The notes below the pieces were generated by a model. It saw nothing but the letters and a program-made list of their open reading frames with translations, was not told the origin of the DNA and ran no database searches. 12,703 nucleotides of DNA from Rubrobacter_F sp035642415. GTDB lineage: Bacteria; Actinomycetota; Rubrobacteria; Rubrobacterales; Rubrobacteraceae. Location of the stretch: NCBI GenBank assembly GCA_035642415.1, contig DASQSI010000350.1, positions 1 through 12,703 of the forward strand. Reading direction: 5' to 3'. How positions within the stretch are numbered: the stretch's first letter is position 1; each line of letters opens with the position of its first letter. This document shows, piece after piece, positions 5,423 through 11,807 of this stretch. The translations under genes were made by a program, and so were the position numbers.

Positions 5423-6481
5423 GTGGTTGATACGATGGAGGAGGAGAGGAAGAGCGCGATAAGCAATGCAATATCGCAGATCGAGCGCCAGTTTGGCAAG
5501 GGCTCGATTATGCGCATGGGAGACGAGGTGATCCGGAAAGTAGCCTCGATCTCTACGGGGGCTCTGGCGCTCGATCTGGCCCTGGGAGTCGGAGGCGTGC
5601 CCAAGGGCCGCGTCATCGAGATCTTCGGCCCCGAATCCAGCGGCAAGACCACCCTCGCGCTACACATCATCGCCGAGACCCAGAAAGCCGGCGGCCTTGC
5701 CACGTTCATCGATGCCGAGCACGCCCTCGACCCAGCCTACGCCGAAGTTATCGGCGTCGACCTCGAAAATCTCTACTTCTCTCAGCCCGATAATGGCGAG
5801 CAGGCACTCGAGATAGCCGACACCCTCGTTCGCTCGGGTGCCCTGGACCTCGTCGTCGTGGACTCGGTTGCCGCGCTCGTGCCCCGGGCCGAGATAGAGG
5901 GCGAGATGGGAGACTCGCACGTGGGGCTTCAAGCTCGACTGATGAGTCAGGCCTTGCGGAAGCTCTCGGGGTCGCTCTCGCGTTCCGGGACGACGGCGAT
6001 CTTCATCAACCAGCTCAGGGAGAAGATAGGCGTCATGTTCGGCTCACCCGAAACGACGCCGGGCGGCAGGGCGTTGAAGTTCTATTCGAGCGTAAGGCTC
6101 GACATCCGACGCATCGGGGCACTGAAGGCTGGCAACGAGACAGTAGGGAATCAGACACGGGTCAAGGTAGTCAAGAACAAGGTGGCGCCACCTTTTAAGG
6201 TGGTGGACTTCGACATCATATATGGCGAGGGCATCTCCAAAGAGGGAAGCCTTCTAGATATTGGGATCGATAACGGAGTTGTACAGAAGCCCAGCGCCTG
6301 GTTCGCCTACGGGGAGGAGAGGTTGGGGCAGGGTCGAGAGAACGCCAAGCTCTTCCTCAAGGAGAACGGTGAGGTGCGCGAGCGCATCCTAGCAGACATC
6401 TATGAGAAGCTAGACCTGAAGGCCCCCGAGGAGAGCGTTGTGGAGAACGGAGGCGCCCAGAGGACGGCTGCGGAGCTGTAA
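5423..6481 (+). CDS. recA: RecA recombinase
   Basis: ATP-dependent strand-exchange protein that coats single-stranded DNA, drives homologous recombination repair, and stimulates LexA self-cleavage. The 352-residue length is normal. Walker A is GPESSGKT at 69-76; the catalytic glutamate is Glu99 in FIDAEHALDP; Walker B is LDLVVVDSVAAL at 141-152. DNA loop L1 (EIEGEMGDSHVGLQARLMSQ, 157-176) and L2 (NQLREKIGVMFGSPETTPGG, 196-215) are complete. The N-terminal polymerisation motif (ISQIERQFGKGSIMRMG) is present. The tail ends in a moderately acidic, poorly conserved segment. The start chosen is GTG at 5423, seven bases after AGGAGG; an ATG four codons later is too far from it. The gene stands alone, with no recX or rny after it, unlike many actinobacteria, and lies inside the block bracketed by tRNA-Val fragments. 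Full motif conservation says the product is active. Confidence 0.98.
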   Translation: MVDTMEEERKSAISNAISQIERQFGKGSIMRMGDEVIRKVASISTGALALDLALGVGGVPKGRVIEIFGPESSGKTTLALHIIAETQKAGGLATFIDAEHALDPAYAEVIGVDLENLYFSQPDNGEQALEIADTLVRSGALDLVVVDSVAALVPRAEIEGEMGDSHVGLQARLMSQALRKLSGSLSRSGTTAIFINQLREKIGVMFGSPETTPGGRALKFYSSVRLDIRRIGALKAGNETVGNQTRVKVVKNKVAPPFKVVDFDIIYGEGISKEGSLLDIGIDNGVVQKPSAWFAYGEERLGQGRENAKLFLKENGEVRERILADIYEKLDLKAPEESVVENGGAQRTAAEL

Positions 6482-6780
6482 GGTGCAGGGGCACAGGATA
6501 GCCCTGGTTGAAGGGGAGCCGTCCTCGGTGCCCCGCCGCTTAAGAAGAAAAGGAGTAGGAAGCGGGCGTTCCTTCGGGCTGCGCGCCCGGTAGAACGATG
6601 AAGCTTGAGAGGCTGCCGGAACAACTGTTCGTCTCGTTCGTGGGTATGGATCCCGCGCTCGATGGTTTCTCTGGCGTGTTCGTTGAGATCTACCGCGAGA
6701 TAGCCCTCGGGTAGGTTACGTTGCATTCTCCTGGAGACCGCCTCTTGAGGTTCACCTCTGCGGATCCCTCCCTAGTAGCC
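6400..6780 (-). other. Minus-strand open frame of uncertain status between recA and the ferritin-like gene
   Basis: On the minus strand, a frame from about 6780 reads GGIRRGEPQEAVSRRMQRNLP and continues EGYLAVDLNEHARETIERGI, HTHERDEQLFRQPLKLHRS, before running into recA antisense. An ATG at 6726 has AGGAG only two to three bases before it, too close for a good start. The part at about 6580-6780 looks protein-like, with polar helices, while the rest is recA shadow. Directly upstream in the same frame, another short segment ends in VDFLEKYLGY and a TAG at about 6778-6780. These could be remnants of one or two former genes. I recognise no family. Confidence 0.25.
6488..6534 (+). terminator. Possible terminator or hairpin after recA
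   Basis: GGGGCAC (6488-6494) and GTGCCCC (6528-6534) are perfect complements a few bases after the recA stop, but the loop is 33 bases and no T-tract follows. It may protect the transcript end or act with Rho; it is a weak terminator candidate. Confidence 0.3.
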
Positions 6781-6860
6781 AAGATACTTCTCCAAGAAAT
6801 CGACCGCATCCGGGGTTTCGAGGGGACGCCAGGATAACAGGAGATGGTTCACCACAGGGG
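6781..6860 (-). pseudogene. Possible C-terminal remnant of a lost gene
   Basis: The minus strand reads VVNHLLLSWRPLETPDAVDF followed by LEKYLGY and a TAG stop. The cadence (hydrophobic strand, proline turn, amphipathic final helix) is like a real protein C-terminus. An in-frame TAA lies just upstream, so no complete gene exists. No start with a convincing ribosome binding site. Family unknown. Confidence 0.22.
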
Positions 6861-6985
6861 CCGGGCATCCTTATTCCTGTCGAATCGCTACCAACAGCCC
6901 AGCCTTTCGCTGTGTGTGTAAGCAAGCACCGCCGTGGGTAGGGCTAACCGTTGTGCGGTAGAAGTCGACCACAGGAGGCTATGCT

Positions 6986-7495
6986 TTGGAGAGCGGACGA
7001 GCCAGCGAGGGCATCCTTTCCGAGGAGATGACTCAAAAGCGCGAGGAAATCGTAGAGCTGCTGAAGACCGCCTATTTTATGGAGCTAGAGACGGTGATCA
7101 ACTACGTCGCTAACTCTGTTAACCCCGACGGTGTCAGAGCCCAGGAGATCAAGGAATCCTTAGAAGAAGATATCCAAGAGGAGCTGGACCACGCCCAGCA
7201 GTTCGCTTCCAGGATAAAGGAGCTTTACGGGGTGGTACCCGGCTCGTTGGACTTCCAAGTCGCGCAGACCTTCTTACAGCCACCCGAAGAGCAGATAGAC
7301 GTCGTTCACGTAATCAAGGGCGTCATCGAGGCAGAGACTACGGCCATAGAGCATTACACGCGGATCATGGAGACCACGGAGCAGGTAGACCCGGTCACGC
7401 AAGACATGGTTATAACCATCCTGCGCGATGAGCAGGGCCATCGCCGCCTCTTTGAGGGCTTCCTACGGGAGTACAAGGCGGAAGGCGCTGCGTAA
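6986..7495 (+). CDS. Ferritin-like diiron protein (bacterioferritin/Dps-type four-helix bundle)
   Basis: Binds and oxidises ferrous iron in a four-helix bundle, limiting Fenton damage; cytosolic. The diiron ligand pattern is complete: Glu33 in YFMELETVINY (helix 1), Glu66 and His69 in EELDHAQQFASRI (helix 2), Glu115 in VIEAETTAIEHY (helix 3), and Glu149 with His152 in ILRDEQGHRRLFEGF (helix 4). At 169 residues it matches bacterioferritin-sized relatives. No haem-ligating methionine or encapsulin-targeting tail is obvious. The start is TTG at 6986, seven bases after AGGAGG (6973-6978). An ATG at 6981 in another frame, two bases from the same ribosome binding site, opens only a 16-codon frame. 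Its neighbours, Hsp20, RecA and a sigma factor, suit a stress role. Whether it stores iron, acts like Dps, or is a rubrerythrin-like oxidase cannot be decided from motifs alone. Confidence 0.85.
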   Translation: MESGRASEGILSEEMTQKREEIVELLKTAYFMELETVINYVANSVNPDGVRAQEIKESLEEDIQEELDHAQQFASRIKELYGVVPGSLDFQVAQTFLQPPEEQIDVVHVIKGVIEAETTAIEHYTRIMETTEQVDPVTQDMVITILRDEQGHRRLFEGFLREYKAEGAA

Positions 7496-7574
7496 AAGAC
7501 CCTGGGCACGCCGGCCCTCATTCTTTAACTGCCGGGTGTGGTTTCGGCATTACTATATGGAGTAAGACTCATGC

Positions 7575-7619
7575 AAGGGCTGGGTTTTAGCCTTGGGGGT
7601 GACTCCACGCCCGGCCCTT
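7575..7619. repeat. 10-bp imperfect hairpin after the ferritin-like gene
   Basis: AAGGGCTGGG (7575-7584) pairs with CCCGGCCCTT (7610-7619), with one G-U. The 25-base loop contains a run of five Gs. It lies about 80 bases after the stop and has no T-tract, so it is a possible transcript-end structure rather than a proven terminator. Confidence 0.35.
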
Positions 7620-7739
7620 AGATATCGGCCCGTACTCCTTCGGCCAGGGATATTTCATGCGGAGAACGGGGATGCCTTCGAGGTGGTCGGCACAGCGACT
7701 ATCTTCTTCCCCATAAACAGCTGAGCGTCAAAAGCGTGC

Positions 7740-7760
7740 TATAATTTGTAATATATACAA
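7740..7760 (+). promoter_or_regulatory. Perfect -10 box overlapping a TTGTA/TACAA dyad
   Basis: TATAAT at 7740-7745 is a consensus -10 hexamer 54 bp before the small basic gene. It is immediately followed by TTGTA (7746-7750), five bases, TACAA (7756-7760), a dyad over the expected transcription start. No good -35 is seen 16-18 bp upstream (ACAGCT), so transcription may need an activator. The dyad could be a repressor site. Confidence 0.45.
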
Positions 7761-7793
7761 CAATTGCTCACCCTTACCAGGGAAGGGAATGAC

Positions 7794-7952
7794 ATGATGA
7801 GACGTTTGCGCAGGCCTCGTAACCCGGACAGCACTAACCATCCGCACTTCGCTCGATATCGAGGGATGCTTCCCAGGCTCGAAGCGCTAGAGAAGCAGGG
7901 TCAAGAGGCACGGCACAATGCGCAAGAAAGAAGAAGGCGTACTCTAGGATGA
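7794..7952 (+). CDS. Small, very basic hypothetical protein, 52 aa
   Basis: The start chosen is ATG at 7794, with AGGGAAGGG (7779-7787) six bases upstream; the frame is open back to a TTG at 7764, but that has no ribosome binding site and lies at the transcription start region. The product begins MMRRLRRPRNPDSTNHPHFA and ends QERRRRTLG. It is rich in Arg, His and Gln, has no hydrophobic segment, and has a central helix (MLPRLEALEKQGQEARHNAQ). Such composition fits a nucleic-acid-binding or ribosome-associated small protein, but no family is recognised. The consensus -10 box upstream supports expression. Confidence 0.5.
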   Translation: MMRRLRRPRNPDSTNHPHFARYRGMLPRLEALEKQGQEARHNAQERRRRTLG

Positions 7953-8160
7953 GTCGGGAGCCAGGCTCTTTGCTGCTTACTCTTCCTACTCGCTCGTAAC
8001 ACCTGGGTTGGGCAGTCACCACCTAGGGCAGCCGGGTATGTGCCTTGCGTAAGAGACTGTTCGCAATAACGGCGTCGGGGGAAGAGGATTGGGCCACAGA
8101 AACCTGTCCGGCTACTGCCCGGAGTGGTGAAAGGGCTACGAAGAGAAGGAGGTAGGAAAG

Positions 8161-8793
8161 ATGAGTTTGGGCGGGTTCGGGCGTCGCGGAGGATTTCGCG
8201 GCGGATTCTACGATGCGCACAGCGAGGTGAATCGTCTGATCGACGAGATGTCCGGTGGCCTTGGCCGTCGACCGGGGGCCCAGAGGGCACATGCTATGGA
8301 GTGGGCCCCGTCAGTGGACGTGCTTCAAAAGGACGGGGACCTCATTGTTAGGGTCGAGATGCCCGGCGTGAAGCCCGAGGACATAGACATCGCGGTTCAT
8401 GATCGGGTGCTGACCATCTACGGTGAGCGCGAGGTCGACGAAGAAGAGGAGCGCGCCGGCTACTACATAAGGGAGCTGCGGCACGGCTCATTCCGGCGGA
8501 GCATGCTCTTGGCCGAAGACGTGGACGAGGAGAAGATTCACGCCCGCTACCAGGGCGGCATCTTGGAGGTGATCCTCGAGGGTGTCGCGGCAGTTAGGGA
8601 GCCCAAGCGCATCCAGATAGAGGTCCTCCCCAGTGGTCAGCAGGGCGCAACGGACGTAGAGGTTAGCGAGGTCGGCAGAGAGGTGACCCCCCCAACCACC
8701 GAAACCGCTGCCAGGCCAGAGGAAGGCACGCAAGGCACAGCACCGCCGGGGGACGTTCCACCAGAGACCCCGCCGGAGACTCGACTGCGGTAG
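8161..8793 (+). CDS. Small heat shock protein, Hsp20/alpha-crystallin family
   Basis: ATP-independent holdase that binds unfolding proteins and forms large cytosolic oligomers. The alpha-crystallin domain spans about 47-145: it starts WAPSVDVLQKDGDLIVRVEM, includes PGVKPEDIDIAVHDRVLTI and the RELRHGSFRRSMLL strand, and ends with the family signature ARYQGGILEVIL. The oligomerising I-x-I motif is Ile151-Gln-Ile153. The N-terminus is glycine- and arginine-rich (GGFGRRGGFRGGFYDAH). Past the I-x-I motif there is an unusual tail of about 57 residues rich in Pro, Thr, Glu and Gly (VTPPTTETAARPEEGTQG), probably disordered; most bacterial Hsp20s end within 10-20 residues. The ATG follows GAAGGAGGT with about seven bases between. 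I see no CIRCE or HAIR operator upstream, so control by HrcA or HspR is not supported. Confidence 0.94.
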   Translation: MSLGGFGRRGGFRGGFYDAHSEVNRLIDEMSGGLGRRPGAQRAHAMEWAPSVDVLQKDGDLIVRVEMPGVKPEDIDIAVHDRVLTIYGEREVDEEEERAGYYIRELRHGSFRRSMLLAEDVDEEKIHARYQGGILEVILEGVAAVREPKRIQIEVLPSGQQGATDVEVSEVGREVTPPTTETAARPEEGTQGTAPPGDVPPETPPETRLR

Positions 8794-9423
8794 CGTCCTT
8801 GTGCTGTTAGCCAACGCCTGCTCGATCGTCTGGTCGCTTGCGGACTCAAGCGTGGGGCTCGTTTTGATCGAGCTGCCCGTGAACTCTCTCTATGCCGTCG
8901 ACCTCGGAGCAGCTCTGGGCGACCTCTCACTCGTTGGCAACCTTGCCGGTGCTGGCGGACTGAAGGTCGGCCGGGCTAAGGTTGACGTTGCTGCCCTCAT
9001 TGGTAAGCCGGAACGATGGTGAGGCAGCGCTGCTCCTGGCTTCTTCCTCGAAGCCCTGAGGCCGTGAGTTATCTCTAATCGCTGCGCTACCTTCCTGGCT
9101 GAAACGTCACCCACTATGGTTCTCTGTAATGCTTAACCCTGAAGAGGACGTCGCCATTCGGCGCTTGCCACCTCGTGGCTTGACCTACTTGTTACTGGCG
9201 GAATAAGGCCCATTCTCCGGTCGTCGCAGCCGCTAGAAACGGCTTCTATGCTCTGGCATGACACTACTAGAGGCAACGGCAGCCCCTTACATGCGCAAGC
9301 TCTCTAAATGATGCGTCGAGCTTGGGCTGGTTGCTTTAAAAATATTTGCTTCAGAGGAACCTACCGGGGCTGCTCATACGTAATCCATATATGAGGAACG
9401 AGCAGCTTAGTGGGAGATGGTGA
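8794..9423. other. Non-coding region between hsp20 and the sigma factor gene
   Basis: About 630 bases without a convincing gene. Frames on both strands at about 8800-9110 are long for their GC content but lack ribosome binding sites and recognisable motifs. A small inverted repeat CTCATA (9373-9378)/TATGAG (9390-9395) and an AT-rich patch (about 9337-9350) lie upstream of the sigma gene and could belong to its promoter. No T-rich terminator follows hsp20. Confidence 0.35.
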
Positions 9424-9492
9424 AAAATTTCTGAAACTGATATCCCAGAGATCCTGCCCAGCTATCTAGCGCGCATCGATAAGAGCAAGCTT

Positions 9493-10236
9493 TTGACCCA
9501 CCAGGAGGAGATAGGGCTCTCCAAGAGGGCCAAGGTCGGCGACAAACGCGCCTGGCAGAAGCTTATCGAGAAGAACCTCAGACTCGTAGTCTCAGTCGCC
9601 AAGAAGTACAGGGGCCGCGGCCTACCATTCGAGGATCTGATCCAGGAGGGTAATATCGGTTTGATGAAGGCCATAGAAAAGTTCGACCCGGACAGGGGCT
9701 ACAGGTTCTCTACCTATGCCACCTGGTGGATTCGGCAGGCGATAGGACGGGCTGTAGCTGATAAGGGACGAACCATACGCGTCCCTGTGCACATAACGCA
9801 AAAGATCAGCAAGATGGTCCACGCCTACAACGAGCTTTATGCCAACATGGGGCGTATGCCGACCGAGGAAGAGGTCGCCGAGAAGCTCAAGTGGACCATA
9901 GACGAAGTAGGCGCTTTACAAAGGGTCAGCCCGGACGCCACGAGTCTCAACAAGCTCCTAGGATCTGCAGAGGATGCTTATGAGCTGGGGAACGTTATAG
10001 AAGATGTGCAGGCCTCAGACATATCTAATACGGTTATCCAGAGGATGGAGAGCACGCAAGTACAAGAGGCCATGGGGCAACTACTGCCGGAGCGAGCTCG
10101 GTATGTAGTGGCGCGTCGGTACGGACTTGAGGGCCATAAGGCTGCTAGCCTCGCGGAACTCAGCGACGAGCTGGGTATTTCTCGGGAGCGAGTCCGACAG
10201 ATCCAGCGCGAAGCGGAGCGAACGCTCAAGGGCTAA
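9493..10236 (+). CDS. RpoD-like group-2 sigma factor (sigma-70 family)
   Basis: Directs RNA polymerase to promoters. From TTG 9493, the core of region 2 is DLIQEGNIGLMKAIEKFD (48-65); region 2.3-2.4 is RFSTYATWWIRQAIGRAVAD with TIRVPVHI; region 3 covers roughly 99-175; region 4.2 holds the helix-turn-helix SLAELSDELGISRERVRQIQ near the end. Region 1.1 is absent, as in group-2 stress sigma factors. The 5' end is odd. Homology to region 1.2 continues in frame upstream of TTG (DIPEILPSYLARIDKSKLLT), back to at least 9439, and the frame is closed by TGA at 9421. There is no ATG, GTG or TTG in that extension. The real start may be a rare codon (ATT 9427), a frame change from ATG 9416, or TTG 9493 itself with region 1.2 cut. 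Sequence error is also possible. Role in stress response is inferred from its neighbours. Confidence 0.9.
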   Translation: MTHQEEIGLSKRAKVGDKRAWQKLIEKNLRLVVSVAKKYRGRGLPFEDLIQEGNIGLMKAIEKFDPDRGYRFSTYATWWIRQAIGRAVADKGRTIRVPVHITQKISKMVHAYNELYANMGRMPTEEEVAEKLKWTIDEVGALQRVSPDATSLNKLLGSAEDAYELGNVIEDVQASDISNTVIQRMESTQVQEAMGQLLPERARYVVARRYGLEGHKAASLAELSDELGISRERVRQIQREAERTLKG

Positions 10237-10251
10237 GCAGAGCAGACTTTG

Positions 10252-10300
10252 AAAGTGGGCGATGCTGGGATCGAACCAGCGACCTCTGCCGTGTGAAATC
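10252..10300 (-). repeat. tRNA-Val 3'-half fragment, copy 2 (partner at 4972-5020)
   Basis: The minus strand reads TTCACAC GGCAG AGGTC, then T-arm GCTGG-TTCGATC-CCAGC and ATCGCCCA. It differs from copy 1 at two of 49 bases, both within or next to the anticodon-loop end. The 5' side offers CTGCC but with an 11-base loop instead of 7, and no D-arm, so this is not a working tRNA. It begins 16 bases after the sigma factor stop. Same orientation as copy 1, 5,280 bp apart. Confidence 0.7.
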
Positions 10301-10357
10301 CGGCAGCGAAGCCTGTTCTTATACCTTCTAACGTGTAGGACATTGCCCTTATTTAAG

Positions 10358-10720
10358 CCAAATTCGGGGTGTCGTAGCGGAGCAGTTTTCTAGCTTAGAA
10401 GATTTCTGGCAGGTCTACCAGGTGCCCAACATCGCCGAAGACCTACGAGTGATGTTTAGGATGGGCTCGAGATCTAACTCTCCACCATGCGCGAGATAAG
10501 AGACCTGGGATTAGAGCTCACCGATACCTATCACTCTCATCCTCGAACCAAGGCGTTCTCTTCAGCTAAAGATCGGGAGTTCGCCGCCTACCCCAGATCT
10601 CTGCGCCTTATCGTCTCGTTGGCTACCGACGACCCGGAGGTTCGCTGCTATCGCATTAGTGAGAAGGGATCTGCTTCCATAGCGATGAAGATCCTACGAC
10701 TTCCGTGCGACTGGGACTAG
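10358..10720 (+). pseudogene. JAMM/MPN+ metallopeptidase (peptidase M67 family), frame-disrupted
   Basis: JAMM enzymes are zinc proteases that, in bacteria, cleave ubiquitin-like sulfur carrier proteins such as ThiS/MoaD types or cysteine adducts. The C-terminal two-thirds is readable from ATG 10487: MREIRDLGLELTDTYHSHPR, with the zinc motif HSHP (10532-10543) followed by FSSAKD, matching HxHPx(7)SxxD. Upstream, another frame from 10371 gives VVAEQFSSLEDFWQ, VYQVPNIAEDLRVMFRMG, which is the expected preceding part. One missing base at about 10477 joins the two: RMGSRSN-LSTMREIRDLG. Further up, CCAAATTCGGGGTGT (10358-10372) encodes PNSGC in a third frame, in place of the family PNExCG, so the catalytic glutamate appears lost. 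An intact gene would need 40 or so more N-terminal residues. Two or more lesions argue for true decay rather than one sequence error. Confidence 0.68.
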
Positions 10721-10780
10721 GATCGGGCGCGACACGTCTTGAAGCGATTATCCTCTGAGCTTAGACGTTTGATGGCTCTG

Positions 10781-10810
10781 TTGACATCCTCATCCGGGGG
10801 CTGCACCCTA
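10781..10810 (+). promoter_or_regulatory. Possible promoter of the split metE operon
   Basis: TTGACA at 10781-10786 is a perfect -35 hexamer. The -10 position 17-18 bases on is CACCCT/ACCCTA, a poor match. If used, transcription would start at about 10815 or later, downstream of the ATG at 10812, which agrees with the TTG at 10854 being the true start. No SAM or cobalamin riboswitch motif is recognisable here. Confidence 0.3.
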
Positions 10811-10853
10811 GATGAGTGTTGCGAGGTTTGAGAGGAAAAAGAAGGAGAACGAG

Positions 10854-11807
10854 TTGCCCAAGATAAAAGCTTACGCGCCTGGTATCTATGCCCGCTCGGA
10901 GGAACTTGTGCAGGCGACTCGTGACTTGGACCGGGGGAGGGCGACCGAGGAGGCGATCACCGCTCAGCAAGACGCAGACCTGCAGATCTTTCTGCACGCC
11001 CAGAGGAAAGCAAATCTCGACTACTTCTCGGATGGCTTGCTGAACTGGCAAGACATCTTCCGGCCGTTCGACACGGCGGCGGAGGGGCTGCGCCCCGGCC
11101 CTCTGACGCGCTTTTTGAACACGAACACGTTCTACCGGGCTCCGGTGGTCGAAATGGAGAGGCTAAGACTGATCGAGCCGCTCGCCGAACCGTTCTTCCG
11201 GATCGGAGACCTTCCTCGTGGTCGGTGGGTGGCGACGCTACCATCTCCCCATGCTCTAGCAGAATGGGCCACAGGGAAGGTAGAACCGCTAGTGGTCGCG
11301 GAGGGGATACTCGGACCGCAGATTAGATGGCTCGCCGGTAACGGTTGCGCCTACGTTGTTCTGCAGGAGCCGGCGCTCTTCGGCCCGAGGAGCGACCTAT
11401 ATGGCCTCTCCAAGGCACTCGAGGCGCTTGCGAGCCCGTTGCCGCTCGCGCTCCAGCTGCCTTTCGGAGATGCTGGGGCCTTGCTCGGAGAGCTTATAGA
11501 ACTGCCGATCGATGCGATCGGGGTGGACTTCTATGCGACGTCCGTCGCGGAGCTACCGCGTCCGTTTCCGAAGACGCTTCTCGCAGGCATCATAGATGCC
11601 CGGAACTCGCTTTTGGAAGAACCAAGGGAGCTAGCCGAGTTCGGGTGGAGTCTGCTCGAGGACATGGAGGGGCCGGAGTTGCACCTCGTGCCCAACGGCG
11701 ACTTGCAGTTCGTGCCCGAGAAGATAGCTCGCGAGAAGGTGCTTCGTCTCGGCGCTGCAGCCAGAATTTTGAAGGACGCTGTGACGGAGGAAGGAGCAGT
11801 AACGTGA
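10854..11807 (+). CDS. Split MetE, N-terminal-type subunit (cobalamin-independent methionine synthase family)
   Basis: Resembles the N-terminal or archaeal-type MetE barrel: AYAPGIYARSEELVQATRDL, then DYFSDGLLNWQDIFRPF, FLNTNTFYRAPVVE, and later strands with QEPALFG and AIGVDFYATS. It lacks the zinc-binding His-x-Cys of the catalytic half, so alone it should be inactive. Start: an in-frame ATG at 10812 has no ribosome binding site, whereas TTG at 10854 follows AAGAAGGAG with six bases between and gives MPKIKAYAPG, matching the short N-terminus of relatives; I prefer TTG (317 residues; 331 from the ATG). Its stop overlaps the next gene's start in GTGA, so the two are translationally coupled and probably form one enzyme. 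Haloarchaea also have adjacent MetE-like pairs (from memory). The methyl donor, folate or another, is not readable here. Confidence 0.8.
   Translation: MPKIKAYAPGIYARSEELVQATRDLDRGRATEEAITAQQDADLQIFLHAQRKANLDYFSDGLLNWQDIFRPFDTAAEGLRPGPLTRFLNTNTFYRAPVVEMERLRLIEPLAEPFFRIGDLPRGRWVATLPSPHALAEWATGKVEPLVVAEGILGPQIRWLAGNGCAYVVLQEPALFGPRSDLYGLSKALEALASPLPLALQLPFGDAGALLGELIELPIDAIGVDFYATSVAELPRPFPKTLLAGIIDARNSLLEEPRELAEFGWSLLEDMEGPELHLVPNGDLQFVPEKIAREKVLRLGAAARILKDAVTEEGAVT

Noticed and set aside
8023..8160. CIRCE or HAIR heat-shock operator upstream of hsp20
   Set aside because: Neither TTAGCACTC-N9-GAGTGCTAA nor CTTGAGT-N7-ACTCAAG is found.
8801..9114. Overlapping open frames on both strands after hsp20
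   Set aside because: No ribosome binding site, low-complexity composition, and no family motif; probably GC-driven open frames.
9416..9436. -1 slippery heptamer AAATTTC at the start of the sigma gene
   Set aside because: The heptamer is in the right register from ATG 9416, but a -1 shift enters a frame that soon stops (TAG at about 9467) rather than the sigma frame; only +1 leads into it.
10252..10350. Complete tRNA on the minus strand
   Set aside because: A GGGCAAT at about 10344-10350 nearly pairs with the acceptor end, but there is no D-arm, the anticodon loop is 11 bases, and the total is about 93 bases; only the 3' half is real.
10730..10812. SAM or cobalamin riboswitch before the metE pair
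   Set aside because: The gap is short and shows none of the conserved core motifs of these riboswitches.
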